Part shown: piece after piece, positions 1-11,570 of the stretch | How the letters are laid out: every line of letters begins with the position of its first letter | Position numbering within the stretch: position 1 is the stretch's first letter | NCBI RefSeq assembly: GCF_015706575.1 | Contig: NW_024037059.1 | Coordinates: 36,218,129 to 36,282,128 of the forward strand | Reading direction: 5' to 3' | Origin: Patiria miniata | Taxonomy: Eukaryota > Echinodermata > Asteroidea > Valvatida > Asterinidae | DNA: 64,000 nt | The notes under the pieces: model-generated | The model's input: only the letters and a program-made list of their open reading frames with translations | Told to the model about the DNA's origin: nothing | Databases searched by the model: none | Made by a program: the position numbers and the translations under genes

Positions 1-2240
1 AATAGCATGGTGGACATTACATTTGTCCCACGAAAACAATAGAGCGAAAAAATACAAGAAAACAATGCCTGATTAATATTTGTGATTTGAAGTCTTTTAA
101 AATGTCTTTCCGGACATTGTTTTACTTCCCTGTTCAAGAGGATAGGCAACCAGCTTATTATCTAGTCAGGCGCCTTTAGTCCGCATTTGCTTAATTTAAT
201 ATAAGCCCGTGTGGAGCAAGGTACCTGACATTCAAAGGCACCCCAGTGCTGAGTGTCGCGGTGCGTGATTAGTCAAACTGCAACGTTGTTTGGGGATTTG
301 ACCAATGAGGACAGCGCATGCATGTCATACACGCACTTTCAGAAATTTTTCATGACCAGGTCATTTGGAATAGACATCATTTTTTTAGTGTTCCTGACTA
401 TTTCCAATAATCAAGAGAACCATCCTATATTGAAAGATCCTACGATGTCTGTCTGTCTGATGTCTGTGTGTCACGGAAGAGGCGGTCACACAATCGGAAG
501 TGTGCGGTGACACATGATGTCTGATTTAAGATTCATGAGGAGTATGCTAGGCGCTGCACACATGATGTCTGATGAAAGATGCATCCAGTACATGTATACG
601 CAGTGCTAAAATAGTATATGACCCCATTGGACCACCTTTGAAATCACAGTTTGGGACGTGAAAAAAAGATTTATTCTTTTTGCTTTGCCTTTTGGCAAAT
701 TTCTTTCTTTTAGACTTTCAATACTTAAAATATTACAACATTATCTCTTTGAAAACACTCTAAAACAAGTTCACACACGCTAGTACGCAAAACATAACGT
801 TATGTATGATTATTTATGATGATTAAAAAAGGTCGCAAAACTGTACGTTGATCATACAATTATGAATAATGCATTTCAAAACATGACTATGTTACATTAG
901 TTGAGAGCGCACTGTCAGCAGCGTTATGATGAATCATGGAGGTAGAATTAGTTTCGTTGATAAATTTGTCACGTTTTCTCTCAAAACAGTTGACTTCCCA
1001 CTTCCGGTTTTCAAAAGCCGGTGCTCATTGCAAAGGTAGGCTCTCTGTAGCTGATGTGCTTCACGGGAATTCCGATATTTCGGGGGATTTATCAGAGACA
1101 GACAATAAAGAAAATGTCTGTCTAGTCAGACAGTCAGATGATAGTGTAACGTCGGTGCCGGGCCACCGGCAGAGGGAGCCAGCACGGACCCAAGGTTCAA
1201 CCGTAGCATCAGGACCCCTGCGCTTGGGCAGGGAGACCTGTTGCCAGACTGTGCCGACTCAGTAGTGTGACATTTTGTATAGCGTTCCTTTTGTTGTGAG
1301 TTGTATAAAGAGAGAGCCTCCTGTAAAGAAAGTGGCAAGAATAAACGGCCTAGAGCCCCGAAACCCTGAAGAATAGTGTCTGTGGTTTCCTTCGTCTGAC
1401 GTGTAAAAATGCAAGATCTGGTCGACGTTACAATAGTATCAAGTAACCCTGGCCGATTTACCCTAGATTTTGGTTATTTACGTACCTCAATCCTCATTTC
1501 TTTTTTCCACTGACAACTTTTTTTAAACCTGTAAACAATACAAACTTTACGACAGCACCCAGCTAGCGGGTGCCTCCTGCTAGTAGTTCTAAAATATAGG
1601 TAGTTTAATCATGTAGGTTGTTACCAAATTTTCAGCTCATTCTGCCCAACTTCGTTTAATATAGAAAAAGTATGTTTTTCACCAACCGTAAATTCACAAC
1701 AATAATGGTCATATTCCCCCCCCCCCCCATATTTAACTTAAAATCTGATTAATCTCATTCAACAATTAGGCTTTACCATTGTCAATCTTTCTTTCAATTA
1801 ATCTTGATTTTGAGACATTTTATCAATAAATGATCAAATGCTTTATTCCCAGAATTTTTCTGTTGGTTAAATTACTCGTTTGAAATAATGCCTAGGAAAT
1901 TGCCACATCAAATTAATTAACTGCTGCGTATACAGTTCACAATGAGAGATTAGCTGTGATGCATACAGTTTACTTCGGATCTTCGATATTGAAGTCTCAT
2001 TGTAGAATTCTACTATTTGCAAACACTCATGCATGTGTGCGCATGCCTTTGTATACATGTGTAAAGATTCACTGCACAAAATTCCATTGCAAAGTTTGTA
2101 CCAACACAGGATCCTGAGCTGTCATGAGCCGCCAATCAGCTGCTGAGGTGGCAAACTTTTTCATGAATATGCATTACCGGGTATGTAAGCTATGAGAATG
2201 AAGTTTCACTTCACAAAAGGACATTGCACTTTGTGACCTA

Positions 2241-2403
2241 CAATCCTGGCCAAATCTCGCTGGGCCCCCGGCCCCCGGTCAATCTTGTCTCTCATTGCGC
2301 GGTCTGTGCTCCAGCTGGAGATAACAACATTGACACGGGGGAGTGGGGGACTGGGGGAGGGTGTGCTTGTCGTCACGTGTCCCAACCATTTTGGCCGGGA
2401 TTG
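2241..2403. mobile_element. Mariner-type MITE, 163 bp (proximal copy)
   Basis: Terminal inverted repeats read CAATCCTGGCCAAA at the left and TTTGGCCGGGATTG at the right. Each is flanked by TA (2239-2240 and 2404-2405), the target duplication of Tc1/mariner elements. There is no coding capacity. The interior is GC-rich with runs of G and C. The same element is in the distal copy at 30420-30582. Confidence 0.7.
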
Positions 2404-2928
2404 TAGAAAACTCTTGTATCTTTACTGTGTTGCTTTTGCCTAACTGAAAATCAATAATTTGGTGGCAGTACACTGTGAAGGTCTGTGTGTGTGTGGATGG
2501 GTAAAGGTTTTCTTGCACAAATGGCGTTACAAATCGGGTGGAAATTAGAAGATTCTGCACAGTATCAGCTCCTAATGTGGGAAACTTTTTCATGTCTGTA
2601 TAGTACTTAAAAACACAGGATTGTAAACAGGATCCAGTGCTGTTTGCATACTGTGTCAGCCAATCAGCTTATAAGTTTTGACCAGTGACAACTTATGTTA
2701 CATAAGACTTTCAGCCAATGGGGCAACTTCTTATTCTGCTGGCTGGTTTTAGTGGGTAAAGAAAGTGCAACTTAAGGCTCACTTTGTCACAGCCCAATGG
2801 GAGAAATTAACAATGGGAGAGATTTACTTTTAAATTGCCCACTTCCACCCCATCACCTTCATTCAAAGGGTTCTTGTGTGGGAGAATTTTTTTTTTTAGC
2901 TGTGCTGCTTTTTGCCAAAGGAATTAAT

Positions 2929-3995
2929 GGGTCGTTTTTTACAAAACTAGTAAATGCTAGGAAGTTTAAGCAAAAAGTAAAAGCATTTACTTTGGAGTAC
3001 AAGCATTAAGGAAAAGCAAATGCTTGATTTTGTATGAATAAAAGTTTTCCTTTCACTGTTCAGCATTTACTAGACAACAGGCAGCAAATGCTTCTTTCTG
3101 TTGGATTGTTTTCATGGACGAATGATTGCCAACAATAGGGTTTCTTTCGTGTGTACGAACTGCCACACACAGACACGGAGGGTTTAGTACATACATTTGT
3201 ACATACTCCTCAAATCCAGCAAAAATCATGACACTTTTCGGCAGTTCCAGAATGCAAAATGTATACTTTCATCGTTCATGAAAATTGTACAGGTGCACAG
3301 TGTCCTGTAGACATCACAATTGCATAAAAATCACACACGTGTTAAAGCGGGTAAAATCATACCAACATTCAATATACAAAGAGTTTTGTTTATTAAAATA
3401 TAAAAAAAATATTAGTTTGCAAAGATTGGTGACCTAATAAACTAAACAAATGATTTCATTTTGTTCAGTCCCTAGGGTGCCGTTGGATAAAATTTATCTT
3501 TAATCATTCTATGCCGCACTGAATTTTACGCTAACACTCATATCGTGAACAAAATGCACAATTATCGTTTCTTCTAGTAATAAAATAAATAATAAAAAAG
3601 TATTTAAATTGCGCATAAATGTTAGTCAAAATACAGTGTATGGTATTATATGTAGTTTATTAACGTTTTTTTGTTAATTTGGGGCGATTAATATTAATAA
3701 ATGCAGCAGTTTTTGCGCAGAAGTATTTGCTTTATATTTTCAAGGCTGCCCCAACCCAGCCTTGAAAAATGACTAGTAAATTCTTGAAATCTGAAGCATT
3801 TACTCCTTTTTATTCATACGAAATGAAGTAAACACTTCTAGTCTAGCAAAAGCTAACAAGTAAAAAGTAAATACTTTTAGCTTTCAGCAAATGCTTTCTT
3901 GTAAAAGCATTTGCTTCATTTTTATTCATACAAATGCAAGTAAATGCTTAAAAATAGGTAGTAAAAGCAAATGCTAGTTTTTATACATACGACCC
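2929..3995. mobile_element. Inverted-repeat element with GGGTCGT ends and AAGCATTTGC-type motifs
   Basis: The left end reads GGGTCGTTTTTTACAAAACT and the right end is its approximate reverse complement, ending ATACGACCC at 3995. Many copies of the words GCAAATGCT and AAGCATTTGC in both orientations lie inside. A second, incomplete element starts immediately after it at 4000 (GGGTCGTATTAATAAAAACT) and repeats about 250 bases of the first. The shared AATT between them may be the target site. No protein is encoded. The same arrangement is in the distal copy from about 31129 to 32225. Confidence 0.55.
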
Positions 3996-4164
3996 AATTG
4001 GGTCGTATTAATAAAAACTAGCAAATGCTAGGAAGCTTAAGCAAAAAGTAAAAGCATTTACTTTGGAGTAAAAGCATTAAGGAAAAGCAAATGCTTGATT
4101 CCACATGAATACAAGTTTTCCTTTACTGTTCAGCAATTACTAGACAACAGGTAGCAAATGCTTT

Positions 4165-4519
4165 TTACTGTTGGATTGTTTTCACGGATGAATGGTTGTC
4201 AACAATAGGGTCTCTTTTGTGTGTACGAACTGCCACACACAGGTAGGGTTTACACGTAGGGTAATAGTCCAAATCAAGGTGATGCACACAGTACATGTAG
4301 TATAAGTCGTATTGCAGGCAGCTGTGGGAGTCAGTTGGCTTGTAGAACATGGAGGTTACCAACCATTCACCATCAATCCGAAGTTGAATGTCGAGGAAGT
4401 AGAGTGTGGTCTCTGAGGTGAATTGCAGGGCAGGATGATATTTGCAAACAAATTCAATGAAGTTGTTAATTTCCTCCCTTGTGGATGATGTTACACCAAC
4501 TATGTCATCTATGTACCTC
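4165..4519 (-). pseudogene. Penelope-like reverse transcriptase fragment (proximal copy)
   Basis: Read on the minus strand from 4519, the frame gives RYIDDIVGVTSS, then a stretch ending KPTDSHSC. The YIDD box and the FLD...YKPTDS pattern are those of the C-terminal part of the reverse transcriptase of Penelope-like elements and related RTs. Only the region from catalytic motif C onward is present; the fingers and palm upstream are missing. It lies next to an oppositely oriented GIY-YIG fragment, so the element has been rearranged. The distal copy carries the same fragment at about 32390-32746. Confidence 0.6.
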
Positions 4520-4539
4520 CTGTAGAGCAGTTATACACC

Positions 4540-4646
4540 CAGTGGACAATTCACTTGTGTATCTACCAACGTTGTATATTGTATCTCCTGCCAACTATGC
4601 GGTTTCCACTACATCGGCGAAACAAAGCGTCGAAATAAGTGCTGAT
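4540..4646 (+). pseudogene. Penelope-like GIY-YIG endonuclease fragment (proximal copy)
   Basis: The plus strand gives NVVYCISCQLCGFHYIGETK followed by a stop. This contains the GIY-YIG core in the form VVYCISC...HYIGET, with the paired cysteines typical of the endonuclease domain C-terminal to the RT in Penelope-like elements. In an intact element it would be on the same strand and downstream of the RT; here it faces the other way, so one piece has been inverted. The distal copy is at about 32767-32873. Confidence 0.6.
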
Positions 4647-5197
4647 TTTTCAATCTGATCCTATCTCAATTGTCATTTGTTAGGAATGTAATGGATTTGG
4701 GGTGAGGGAAGTTTTTCTGTCTAATGTTTTAATCTTTATTTATTTTGTTCATTTTATTATTTTATTTTTGCAACAATAGTCATTTGTCCTTTTGGAAGTA
4801 ATGTATAGTCCTGAAAAGATCTGTTAGATTAACTTCTTAGATGTTAAGTTTGCTGCTTTTTGTGGTTGTCTCTGCCCTCTACTTGGTAGTCTTTCTTCTC
4901 AAATGCAAGTTTCGGCCCGTGTTCTTATTGTAGCTGTCAAAATATCAGTCGCCGTGGAAAAATGAAAAAGCGGTACTTCCTTACAATTGGCCATAACTCA
5001 ATCAATATTTACCTGATTGGAAAGACGTTTACGTTGTTGGAAAACTAATGGATTATACTCTCTAAATATGTATAGATATTTGCTGTGTATTTTTTTAAAA
5101 TTAAAGTTGAGGGCTTGTTTTTGTGTGTGTGAGACACCCTGTATATGTGTGACTCTGGAAATATTTAGTTTTTGTTTCTTTGCTGCTTGTTTTACAG

Positions 5198-5314
5198 TTG
5201 GCTGTTGTACAATTTAGCAGTTACACAATAAGAGTGGCAGCTGCCAAGGCAAGGCCAAAACATGATACCGCCTCATGTCCAGAGCTGTATGCATCATTAC
5301 AACTCTGCTTTCAG
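5198..5314 (+). pseudogene. Out-of-order duplicate of a CLN3-like internal exon
   Basis: This 117-base segment is flanked by a strong acceptor (pyrimidine tract then TTTACAG) and a donor (GTAAGA). It has one open frame of 39 codons and is identical to the exon at 33425-33541. It encodes the part of the CLN3-like protein that must follow the exon at 14637, yet here it lies upstream of exons 11416 and 14637. It can therefore not be used in this position in the same transcript. It most likely exists only because the surrounding 7.2 kb block was duplicated, in the genome or in the assembly. Confidence 0.75.
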
Positions 5315-5454
5315 GTAAGATTTAAATAGGAACTCAATATAACAAAATACCTTTGTACTACAAGATCCTGTCTACAATTGGGCTTTATTGTGTTGTCTTT
5401 GTATCATGTTATCTTACCCTATTTTAGGATGAAGCTGGTCAGATTTGGGCGATG

Positions 5455-7238
5455 CACTGCCAAAAATATATTTCTTATTTTGAGAAAAAAAAACTTAAAA
5501 CAAGTTATTTTTTCTAGGGAGTGACACAAGAAAAAATTTCTAAAAGGCCAATTCTTGTTTTAAGAAACTTTTTATCTGTTTTTTTTCCTAATGTTCTTGA
5601 TTTAAGATAAAAAAAAATTCTTAACTTTTGTCAAAATAAGAAAAAAAATTCTAAACTTTCTCAGTTATGTTTCTTATTTTAAGAAAAACTGCAAGAATTT
5701 TTTTCTTCTTGTTACAATTTCCTAGGGAGTGACACAAGAAAACCTCTTCCTTTTCTTGAATCAAGAATATAACCCCTTGATATTGCAAAAAAACAAATCT
5801 AGTTTATTTTCTTGTTTCTTTCTTAACTTTTGTCAAATTAAGAATTTTTTTTTTCTAAACTTTTCTCAGTATGTTTCTTATTTTAAGAAAAACTTTCTTG
5901 TTACCATTTTCTAGGATTAGGAATGACACAAGAAAGCCTTTTTCCTTTTCTTGAATCAAGACAATTAACTCCTAGTTGGAATTGTAATCTTGGTTTTTTT
6001 TTTCTTGTTTCTGCTGAGGTTTTCTCGGATTCCATAAGAAAAGACATCATAAATCTTAGTACAAATTAATGAGAATTGTTTTCCTTCTACAAGAAAAACA
6101 ATTAGCAAGCTAACTTCAAGGCAATGGTATGCATTCATCCATAACAGCAATGGATGCCATGAAGACATTGTGTTCATATTTAACAAATAAAATCCTTTGT
6201 TTCAGGCTTACCTTTTTTAATCACCCTGTATAGTTTGCTCATTTCAATAATAGTATTTTCACCCAACAACTTTATTTAAAAATTTGTCACTGTCATAACT
6301 ATTTTTATTGGTGTTTGAACTTCAAACCTTACTTTAATTTGAGCATAATCTCCAAACTTAGATTTACTTCTCAGGCAGAGCCTAATCTCCAAACTCAGAT
6401 TAACTTCTAACAATTCTAAAAATCAATTTTCATATCAGTGACTTCCACTTTATGTGTTACTTTCTATAAAAGAAAAGGAATTGCTATCTCACTCACGCTG
6501 CGTGGGTTATGTGTGCAATGTTCAATACATGTATTACACGTGTATTTACATGCACATAACTTTGCAACTACCGATCTGAAACTTACACAACTTTCAATCT
6601 TTTCAGTCCTTAAACATCTTCAACAATAAAGTTCATACAAATAGCCATCCTAAATCTATGTAATTAAGTTGAAACATGAATAAAAACTAACATTTGAACA
6701 TACTGTGGCAGAAAAAAAATGATGGAAATGATAAGTGAATGTTCAGGCCTAACAGCTGAAACAATACACTTTTAAATTTCAGTTGGCCACTCCCCCAACA
6801 GCGCCCTCTGGTGTTATGGCCAAAGTCATACAATTTTAATTTCATTCAAGGAAAGTTTTCTTAAAATGAGAAATAATTTTTTTTTGTATTACAATGCATC
6901 AACAAAGAACACTTGGCAAGAATAATTTTCTTGAAGTGTAGTGCATTTTTTTGGATACAAGAATTGTTTTTTATTAAAATAGGAAATATTTTCTTAAAAT
7001 AGGAAAATAGATGGCAAATATGAGAAAAACACAGTTCGCAGTTCTTGAACAAATTTCTCATATAAGAAATTGTCTTAAAATTAGAAAATTTTCTTGTAAT
7101 GAGAATAATATTGAGAAAAAAATCTTATAAGAAGATATAATTTCTTCAAGTATATTTTATTAAATATTTTAAGAAGGATTTTCTTGCCCGTTTTCTTTTT
7201 TCTTACAATTATCTTAAATCTAGAATAGTTTTCTAATT
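5455..7238. mobile_element. AT-rich inverted-repeat element, cut by the assembly gap
   Basis: It begins CACTGCCAAAAATATATTTC. Its interior has several degenerate repeats of the phrase CTAGGGAGTGACACAAGAAA (about 5513, 5724 and 5912) and many TCTTGTTTTAAGAA-like words in both orientations. The right terminal repeat, the reverse complement of the left end, is missing because the sequence stops at the N gap. The complete version is at 33682-35511. No coding region is evident. Confidence 0.6.
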
Positions 7239-7738
7239 NNNNNNNNNNNNNNNNNNNNNNNNNNNNNNNNNNNNNNNNNNNNNNNNNNNNNNNNNNNNNN
7301 NNNNNNNNNNNNNNNNNNNNNNNNNNNNNNNNNNNNNNNNNNNNNNNNNNNNNNNNNNNNNNNNNNNNNNNNNNNNNNNNNNNNNNNNNNNNNNNNNNNN
7401 NNNNNNNNNNNNNNNNNNNNNNNNNNNNNNNNNNNNNNNNNNNNNNNNNNNNNNNNNNNNNNNNNNNNNNNNNNNNNNNNNNNNNNNNNNNNNNNNNNNN
7501 NNNNNNNNNNNNNNNNNNNNNNNNNNNNNNNNNNNNNNNNNNNNNNNNNNNNNNNNNNNNNNNNNNNNNNNNNNNNNNNNNNNNNNNNNNNNNNNNNNNN
7601 NNNNNNNNNNNNNNNNNNNNNNNNNNNNNNNNNNNNNNNNNNNNNNNNNNNNNNNNNNNNNNNNNNNNNNNNNNNNNNNNNNNNNNNNNNNNNNNNNNNN
7701 NNNNNNNNNNNNNNNNNNNNNNNNNNNNNNNNNNNNNN
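7239..7738. other. Assembly gap of 500 N
   Basis: Exactly 500 undetermined bases, a conventional placeholder length, so the real distance is unknown. The left flank belongs to the duplicated block and the right flank to an unrelated tandem repeat. Open frames that cross it are artefacts. The 5' exons of the CLN3-like gene could be lost here or lie outside the window. Confidence 0.99.
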
Positions 7739-8955
7739 ATGATGTATGGTGTAGGTGTGTGTGGTGTTGGGCAATGGACAAATAACAAACATTTGTGACC
7801 CGCTCTGCAAAAATGAGTCTGATGTCGCATAGCTTGAATTCCAGCTTTTACCACTTTTAAATGGAAACAGTGAAAATTTGCTCAAAATTTGGATTTTTTG
7901 TTTTTGTTTTATTTTGGTTGTTTGTATGTTTTAGTTCAGATATCTTACACAGACATTTGAATATTGTAAGAAAAAGACTAACAAATTTATGATTTTTGGT
8001 GCTTTTCTTGGTTAGTTACAGTGTATTTGTAATTTTTAAACCCTTTTTTCTTCATTGAGACATTTCTTGCTTTGCAAAAACTTGACAGAATTAAAAAAGG
8101 CACAACAGTGCAACCAAATGTCCTAGAGAGGCCCATGATATACCAAATGAAAGCTTATTTCATTCCCATTTTATTAATGTAGTTAACTCAAAATTTCTGT
8201 TTTGCCACAACAGACTCATTTTTGTGGAGCGGGTCACATTTTACCTTAGTGTTGCTTTTAAAAAACACTATTTTGAGAAATATGCACATTTTCACTCAAT
8301 ACTGCCTATAGTTACTGTACATTTTGTAATCTTAATATGGGTAGTTGTGAATTTATTGAACGTCAATTTGGTCTAAAACTTTCCTCGATGGTTCGGGCTG
8401 GTCCCATAGGTATATAAAATACCAAATTTGTAAAATCATATTTTTTTTTAAATGTGACTTTTAGACCAAAATGAGCCATAAAAACACAATTCTCCCAGTT
8501 TTACAGCTCCACATCATGCCTAATCTGAAAGTAGACATGTTAAGCTTTCTAATGATGTATGATGTAGGTGTGTTTGGTGTTGGGCAATTGGCTAATAACC
8601 AAAATTGTACCTTCATGTTGCTCGTAGAAAAACGATTCTGAGAAAAGTGCACATTTTCACTCAATATTGCCAATAGTTACTGTATATTTTGTAATCTGTA
8701 GATGGCTATTTTGAAGTTATGGAACGTCGATTTGGTCTCAAACTTGCCTCGATGGTTGAGGCTGGTTTCACAGATATCAAAAATACCACATTTTGAAAAT
8801 CATATTTTGACCACAAATGTGACTTTTTAGACCCAAATGAGCCAAAAACACATTTCTCCCAATTTCCAAGCTCCACATCATGCCTTAGTAGACACATTAA
8901 GCTTTCTAATGATGTATGGTGTAGGTGTGTGTAGGCTGGGGCATTTAAACTCCTG
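7739..8955. repeat. ~350 bp tandem repeat with an embedded MITE
   Basis: The phrase ATGATGTATGGTGTAGGTGT recurs, with small changes, at about 7739, 8553 and 8909. The bases between (AACGTCAATTTGGTCTAAAA and AACGTCGATTTGGTCTCAAA) are also repeated. The first unit is longer because a 445 bp element (7794-8238) has inserted into it. No gene is visible. The repeat begins directly at the gap, so more units may have been collapsed there. Confidence 0.75.
7794..8238. mobile_element. 445 bp MITE with TGTGACCCGCTC ends
   Basis: The termini are inverted copies: TGTGACCCGCTCTGCAAAAA at the left and TTTTTGTGGAGCGGGTCACA at the right. Comparison with the next tandem unit (about 8600-8625) shows the corresponding empty site, which supports mobility. 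No protein is encoded. The superfamily is not assigned because the target duplication is unclear. Confidence 0.7.
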
Positions 8956-9480
8956 AAATAAGCCTCTTTTCAAAGGTTCGCCCGCTCGCCTAAAAGGCAG
9001 CCAGTGATACTGATTAAAGGTAGAGTACATCATTTGTCATTTGTGCTTTTTTTGTAAGTAATCAAAATCTAAAGAAGGGTGCTTGACAACTTACCGGAAG
9101 AGTTTTTGCTCCGTGAATGCTTTACATTCAAAGAAAAAAAATATTCTAGGATCTCAGTTTCAATTCAATGTTGCTTTGTCATGTTTTGAATGGCGCCCGA
9201 ATTCAGCGTCCAGGACACATGCTCATTCAGCCAATTGCAGCTACATAATGTCACGCACTGAACCGACAAATTATAGCAACTGCGCATGCATCAACGCTTG
9301 CATGCACACATTCTCGGCTTCACTGAATTAAAAACAAACTAGTAATGAAATTTCCACCCAAAAAACATCTTTAGACGCATCTTTTGAATTGACCTTCTTG
9401 TATTTTTTTTTTTTCAATACGACAGCATGCAAGAAAGAATAATTTCTTACGGAAATTATTAGTGCCATTACAATCTTTAA

Positions 9481-10040
9481 GGGGCCGTTCACAATTATCA
9501 ACATTTTCACAAGTGTACAAAGAGTACACTTTTTCAAGACCCCCTCCCCCCTAAAAGTGTACGAAAAAAATGTTGATTTTTTTTTCACACAAGTCTATAT
9601 ATAGACACTTGCAAGGGTTTTTGTAACTTTTGTAGATCAAGTTTTTGGCCATGACATGTGACACCGGCCGTTAAAAACACGCAGTGGATACGGACTATAC
9701 ATGTACATACAAAGTACATTTTCATGTACGTGTGTAGGACAATGCCGCGCATGCTGTACACAATACGTTCATGGGATGCAATGCGGGGCCTGGCGCGGGG
9801 CGCGATCGGCTCGGCAAGTGCTCGATCGGCATCGATTGCGGCTGTCGGCTGTGGCGACGGGCGAGAAAACAGATCGACATTAAACAAAAAAAAAACCAGC
9901 GTTTATAGGCGGGCATTAACGGGCGAGAAAACATATCGACATTTACAAAAAAGAAAAAAGCGTACGGCGGCCATTAACCCCCTCCCCCCCAGCGTACGGT
10001 TTGTACGCTCGTGAAAATGTTGATAATTGTGAACGGCCCC
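9481..10040. mobile_element. Harbinger-type MITE, 560 bp
   Basis: Both ends carry the inverted repeat GGGGCCGTTCACAATTATCA, and the element is flanked by TAA on both sides (9478-9480 and 10041-10043). A three-base TAA/TTA duplication is typical of PIF/Harbinger elements. A GC-rich interior around 9780-9860 contrasts with the surroundings and creates several overlapping but meaningless open frames. Confidence 0.75.
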
Positions 10041-10354
10041 TAAACCAAGTACGCTTTTCAACAATAATTTCTGCAGTTACTTTTTGGATAGCTGCAAATA
10101 ATATACTCTTCCTTTAAAGAAAGGAGATTTTTATTTTTTGTTTTTACAATTAAAAAATGCATATTATTAGCATGATGTTTTTTAAATAAACGAAAATGCC
10201 TCGGGAAACAGAACATTCCATGGATCACCTTTGGAGGCTAGTTTTACCACACCACTCGAAGCAGTCAATATTAAATACTAGAAGCCTACCGTGTCCCAAC
10301 AAGCACTTTAAAAATATTTTGAAGCCATTTAATAAATCATTTTTATTTCACTAG

Positions 10355-10406
10355 GTTGCTTTATTAATGGTGAGGAACATTCCCAAGATATGCGGAACCT
10401 GGATAA
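10355..10406 (+). CDS. Possible 52-base exon of the CLN3-like gene
   Basis: A pyrimidine-rich tract ending CACTAG precedes the segment and a perfect GTAAGT donor follows it. If read with two bases completing a previous codon, it is open (CFINGEEHSQDMRNLDK) and ends with two bases of a codon. That is exactly the phase required by the next exon at 11416, whose first base finishes a lysine codon. The residues would form a luminal loop before the next membrane helix; this loop is poorly conserved in CLN3 proteins, so homology cannot confirm it. A chance splice-site pair remains possible. Confidence 0.45.
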
Positions 10407-10559
10407 GTAAGTCACAGATTATTTATGGTCATTTTCTTAAATTTCTGATTTGAACTTTTGCGCCCATATGCTTGGTTGACATGACAGTGATGCAGATAAT
10501 GCCTGTTCATCATGCAGCACAGTGTTTGCCTTATTAATGTAAAAAAAAAAAAAAAAAAA

Positions 10560-10805
10560 AAAAGTCTAAAGTCAATTACACATTTAAAAGTGCCAAAGTG
10601 TAGAGTTGGAAGAAAAACATGTACAAACCCTATGAAGAAAAAATGCACCTTTAATGTGAGTAACTTGACACCTGATGACGTCATCCTGACAAATCTTCGG
10701 CATACATCTAAGGGTGGTTGTGTATGAGTGTGCCAAGTTTGAAGTCGATCGGATTTACGAAAGTGCCAAGTGTATGGGTAGAAGAAAACCGTGGACAAAA
10801 CCTAC
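10560..10805 (+). repeat. Dispersed repeat related to 42400-42520
   Basis: After a long poly-A run, phrases such as GTGCCAAGTTTGAAGTCGAT and AAAGTGCCAAGTGTATGGGT recur within the unit. A reverse-oriented relative lies at about 42400-42520 (AACTTGGCACACTGGTAAAC). A TGATGACGTCATC word lies inside, as in the repeat block at 35.6-38.5 kb. No gene is recognised. Confidence 0.5.
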
Positions 10806-11415
10806 ATTGAGGAGTCTGAAAAAGAAAAAAAAAAGGAAAACAAATCTTAAACAAAAACAAGAGGTGTTTCAGAGTTGGTACTCTGAAACAGCTAAAAAAA
10901 ATACTAATAATAACGAATTGTGTGACATCAAGTCCTCATCAAAGGGGCAATGTTGCTTTTCTTTGCAATAAAGACAAGGTCCAATCCTCAGACCTGCCAA
11001 CTAATACAATTCTGCCGTATTTCGTACGGGAATTTGTTGAAAATACGACTGTACGTTTTTTCCCCATAAAATACGGGTTTTGACCAATTTGACACGCCTG
11101 GAAAAATTGGCTGAACCAACGTAAATTGCAAGCAGCCAAGCAACCGATGTATATACTGCATGCAAGAAATGAATCTGGTTTCGCTATTCCCACTGTACGA
11201 TGTTTACATGGTATCACAAACTAGAACCAGTCCATTCCCAGAATGTGCCGATACTTCAAGCAGCGGCACCCCCTAGATATCTCAACAAACTCGATAACTG
11301 CGATAACGGAAACATAATGACCAACAAAAGAGGAGGTGGTCCCTCCCCTCTTGTTTCTAAGGGATTCAACATGTGATATGTAATGAATGAGATGGTTTTC
11401 TTGGCAATTATTCAG

Positions 11416-11570
11416 GTGGGCATTCATCAGTATTGTACCAGCAGTGGTTGTATACCTTGCAGTATCATTACGTCTAATCAAAGAGCGTGCTAAACCTGCT
11501 AAGCAAAGACAAATATGCAACAGATCCTCAGTTGATGACCAGACAACTCCACTGTTGATAAATACCACAG
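11416..11570 (+). CDS. CLN3: CLN3/battenin-like protein, internal exon (membrane helix and cytosolic loop)
   Basis: The exon has an acceptor (TTATTCAG) and a donor (GTATGT). Its open frame starts with one base finishing a codon and ends with one base of the next. It encodes WAFISIVPAVVVYLAVSLRL, a membrane helix, followed by a basic then polar loop ending PLLINTT. In CLN3 the corresponding part is a helix with an IPALLLAS-type sequence followed by a cytosolic loop containing a QPLIRTE-like element, so order and character agree. CLN3 family proteins are lysosomal/endosomal multi-pass membrane proteins. The next exon, 14637, completes the split aspartate codon. Confidence 0.75.

Larger units (their letters stand above)
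1..7238. repeat. Proximal copy of a ~7.2 kb duplicated block (partner 28180-35469)
   Basis: Base 1 aligns with 28180 and base 7238 with 35469, almost without mismatch. Differences are homopolymer changes, a few single bases and one deletion of about 48 bases near 3187 relative to 31365-31420. The copy runs off the left edge of the window and stops exactly at the N gap, inside an inverted-repeat element whose right end is present only in the other copy. It contains the same CLN3-like exon as the distal copy, but upstream of exons that should precede it. A copy that ends at a gap, has allele-level identity and breaks gene order is typical of a retained haplotype or contig-end overlap. A recent real duplication is the alternative. 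Confidence 0.95.

Noticed and set aside
253..510. 85-codon frame conserved in both copies of the duplicated block (also 28432-28689)
   Set aside because: Conservation reflects only the duplication, the copies being nearly identical throughout; no domain or splice signals were recognised.
7081..7885. Long minus-strand open frames of 182-257 codons
   Set aside because: Most of each frame is made of N from the assembly gap.
9658..10014. Overlapping frames on both strands up to 118 codons
   Set aside because: They lie inside a Harbinger-type MITE with a GC-rich interior and encode nothing recognisable.
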